From NCBI GenBank assembly GCA_025353725.1, contig JANXOF010000044.1, forward strand, positions 98,100 to 162,099: a stretch of DNA of 64,000 bases, written 5' to 3'. The notes under the pieces were generated by a model. The model ran no database searches. It was given only the letters and a program-made list of their open reading frames with translations, and was not told the origin of the DNA. Position 1 is the stretch's first letter; every line of letters begins with the position of its first letter. Below, in pieces: positions 62,606-64,000 of this stretch. The stretch comes from Polyangiaceae bacterium. Lineage in GTDB: Bacteria > Myxococcota_A > Polyangia > Polyangiales > Polyangiaceae. The position numbers and the translations under genes are program-made.

Positions 62606-62890
62606 TTACTTATCTTCGGCAGGCACGAAGGCGGTGTCGGCGAGCGCGCCCTCTTTAAGTCCGAAGTAGACCTCGCACTGGTCAAACATGAACTTTTGAC
62701 CTTCCGCAGAGGTCAAGTCGACGCGATACGTATTGATGAACTTCACCGAATCCTTCAGCCACATGTCCCAGGCCTCTTTCGAGACTTCCTCGTAGAGGCG
62801 CTTGCCTAGGTCGTTCTTGTAGGGCGGGCGCGTCAGCCCGGGGAGCTCTTTCCCAAGTTTGCGGCACGTGACAAGTCGCGGTTCAGTCAT
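62606..62890 (-). CDS. Fe(II)-trafficking / oxidative damage protection protein (YggX family)
   Basis: 94-residue protein with the YggX pattern: MTEPRLVTCRKLGKELPGL (conserved Cys 9), PPYKNDLGKRLYEEVSKEAWDMWLKDSVKFINTYRVDL, and an acidic tail. The family helps Fe-S proteins survive oxidants. It lies 40 bp upstream of the large Fe-S flavoprotein on the same strand, so cotranscription is likely and functionally sensible. Confidence 0.9.
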   Translation of the reverse strand: MTEPRLVTCRKLGKELPGLTRPPYKNDLGKRLYEEVSKEAWDMWLKDSVKFINTYRVDLTSAEGQKFMFDQCEVYFGLKEGALADTAFVPAEDK

Positions 62891-62963
62891 GCGCGCTCTT
62901 ACCCGCGGTCTCACGTGGACGCCAGCTCGTCTCACCCCTCACGGTGAACAAGAACCCGCCGAG

Positions 62964-63764
62964 TCAGCCAAACGGCAATGCTAGCTGTAAGGACGACGCA
63001 CGACCAACCTCGAGGGCACGCATCGACCCGTGAGCAAGCACCGTGACACCGAGCCTTGGAGCCGCCGAAGCCACCGTCTCGAGCGCGCGTTCAGGCGTAT
63101 TGTTCGAGCGCGAGAGATGGCCGAGGTAGAGGCGCGTAAGGCGCGAGCCGACGAGTGCTGAGGCGAGCTCCGCCGTTTGTTGGTTCGAAAGATGCCCTAA
63201 GCCCCCCGTGACGCGGTGCCGAAGAGCCATTGGGTAGGGGCCGAACGCGAGCAACTCCGCGCAATGATTCGCTTCTACAAGGGCCGAATCGCAAGAGGAA
63301 AGCAGTGCCTTCAAGCCTGCAGTCACACGGCCTACGTCGGTCGCAACGCCAAAGGCATGGTGCTGAGACGCGAGCCGTAGGGCGACCTGGGGCGCGTCGT
63401 GAGGCACGTGCTCTGCGCGCACCGCGAGGCTCCCAATCTTGAACGCACTCCCCAACGGGTAAGGTCGCACGTCGAATCGTGCCCGCAACCGTGGCGCACG
63501 AACTCCGTCGTGGAGGTAGACCACGCAACCGGTTGAACGAGCGATTTTCTCGGCGCCGGAGAGGTGGTCACCATGATGGTGCGTCGGGAGGAGAGCGTCG
63601 ATGAATGGCCGACCGCTTCCACGTTCGAGCGTCACGCCTAGCAGCGCGAGGCGTGACTCGAGAGCGCGGGGCCCGAGGCCAGCGTCAACCAACACACGCG
63701 TGTCTTCGGACTCAACGAGAAGCGCGTTCCCACTTGAACCTGTACCTAAGACGAACACGCGCAT
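62964..63764 (-). CDS. Metallo-beta-lactamase-fold hydrolase, YycJ/WalJ-like
   Basis: 266 residues. Start MRVFVLGTGSSGNALLVES fits the YycJ family (GSGSSGN). Metal motif THHHGDH (about 74-80), then HVPHDAPQ, GVATDVG, EANHC and YLGHLSRSNN-type C-terminal His. Members are exonuclease-like or cell-wall-linked; role here unknown. The ATG is chosen on the family start; the longer frame begins near the rRNA terminator. Monocistronic, same strand as the rRNA operon upstream. Confidence 0.87.
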   Translation of the reverse strand: MRVFVLGTGSSGNALLVESEDTRVLVDAGLGPRALESRLALLGVTLERGSGRPFIDALLPTHHHGDHLSGAEKIARSTGCVVYLHDGVRAPRLRARFDVRPYPLGSAFKIGSLAVRAEHVPHDAPQVALRLASQHHAFGVATDVGRVTAGLKALLSSCDSALVEANHCAELLAFGPYPMALRHRVTGGLGHLSNQQTAELASALVGSRLTRLYLGHLSRSNNTPERALETVASAAPRLGVTVLAHGSMRALEVGRASSLQLALPFG

Positions 63765-63820
63765 CGCAGCCGAAGTCATGTGCCAAGGACACCGACCGGA
63801 CGCAAGCGCCATGAATTTGC

Positions 63821-63859
63821 AAAAAAAAAGCCTGAGAGGGATAACCTCTCAGGTTTTTT
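63821..63859 (-). terminator. Terminator of the rRNA operon
   Basis: Perfect 9-bp stem CCTGAGAGG/CCTCTCAGG with a 5-base loop. On the minus strand it ends in a run of T (complement of A9), and on the plus strand it also has T6, so it can stop transcription both ways. It lies 10 bp after the 5S 3' end. Confidence 0.85.
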
Positions 63860-63868
63860 CGAGTAAAT

Positions 63869-63983
63869 CCCGGCGACGTCCTACTCTCCCACACGGCTAC
63901 CCGTGCAGTACCATTGGCTCCGAGGAGCTTAACTTCCGAGTTCGAGATGGGATCGGGTGTGGCCTCTTCGAAATCATCACCGG
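63869..63983 (-). rRNA. rrf: 5S ribosomal RNA
   Basis: Complete 115-base 5S gene. On the minus strand it starts CCGGTGATGATTTCG, contains CACACCCGATCCCATCTCG and GAACTCGGAAGTTAAGCTC, and ends GTAGGACGTCGCCGGG; the terminal helix CCGGTGA/TCGCCGG pairs. The remaining operon (23S, 16S) lies outside the window to the right. Confidence 0.97.
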
Positions 63984-64000
63984 AAATCCGTGGGTAGCAG

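Overview
The window is GC-rich, densely coded bacterial DNA. It most likely comes from a myxobacterium (Myxococcota, probably class Polyangia). The evidence is a MYXO-CTERM-type C-terminal sorting tag on a secreted hydrolase, a DUF6748-type lipoprotein with a Kazal domain, many Ala/Pro/Gly-rich lipoproteins with clear lipoboxes, a secreted VWA-domain lipoprotein, and a CIRCE element in front of groES-groEL. The taxonomic call is an inference from these signatures.

Layout. 1-1.2 kb: groES and a partial groEL on the minus strand under a CIRCE operator. 1.3-1.75 kb: tRNA-Gln(CTG) and tRNA-Glu(CTC) followed by an intrinsic terminator. 1.8-10 kb: lipoproteins, a CDP-alcohol phosphatidyltransferase, a ParS/MbcA-type antitoxin with a RES-domain toxin, lgt, a PfkB kinase and a lipoprotein with an HExxH motif. 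10-10.6 kb: a decayed, frameshifted nuclease-like gene. 11-19 kb: a Pro/Ala-rich membrane protein, a beta-propeller/di-heme cytochrome c protein, and two translationally coupled secreted proteins of unknown role. 19.2-23.2 kb: a minus-strand cysteine-biosynthesis operon of the CysO-CysM-Mec type with an E1-like activating enzyme and a second cysteine synthase.

24.5-33 kb holds the most unusual locus: two divergent operons that combine a membrane-anchored aminopropyltransferase (SpeE-like), AdoMet decarboxylase (SpeD), two DUF4178 proteins, a DUF350 protein, a second SpeE-type membrane domain without its catalytic half, an exported FAD amine-oxidase-like protein and a histidine-rich polytopic membrane protein. 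It reads as a polyamine-linked cell-envelope module whose purpose is not established. 34-41 kb: a CorC-like CNNM/CBS protein, a partial tryptophan operon (trpG-trpD-trpC, no trpE) and xerC.

41-45 kb: the MYXO-CTERM hydrolase, an N-formylglutamate amidohydrolase-like protein, a lipoprotein and rpmB. 45.5-53.2 kb: a tripartite HME-RND efflux system (minus) divergent from its likely OmpR/HisKA two-component regulators (plus), with nested inverted repeats between them. 53-58.6 kb: a diverged gamma-glutamyltransferase-like protein, a DUF72 protein, an LpxL-type acyltransferase, the VWA lipoprotein, thioredoxin and a spermidine-synthase-like methyltransferase-fold protein. 58.7-63.8 kb: a very large fused flavin/iron-sulfur oxidoreductase, a YggX-type Fe(II)-trafficking protein and a YycJ-like metallo-beta-lactamase. 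The right edge carries the 5S rRNA gene (minus strand) and the terminator of an rRNA operon that continues outside the window.

No CRISPR array, intact insertion sequence, prophage or replication origin was seen. Many start codons were moved downstream of the longest frame because signal peptides, Shine-Dalgarno-like sequences or overlaps with the previous stop favour the internal start.
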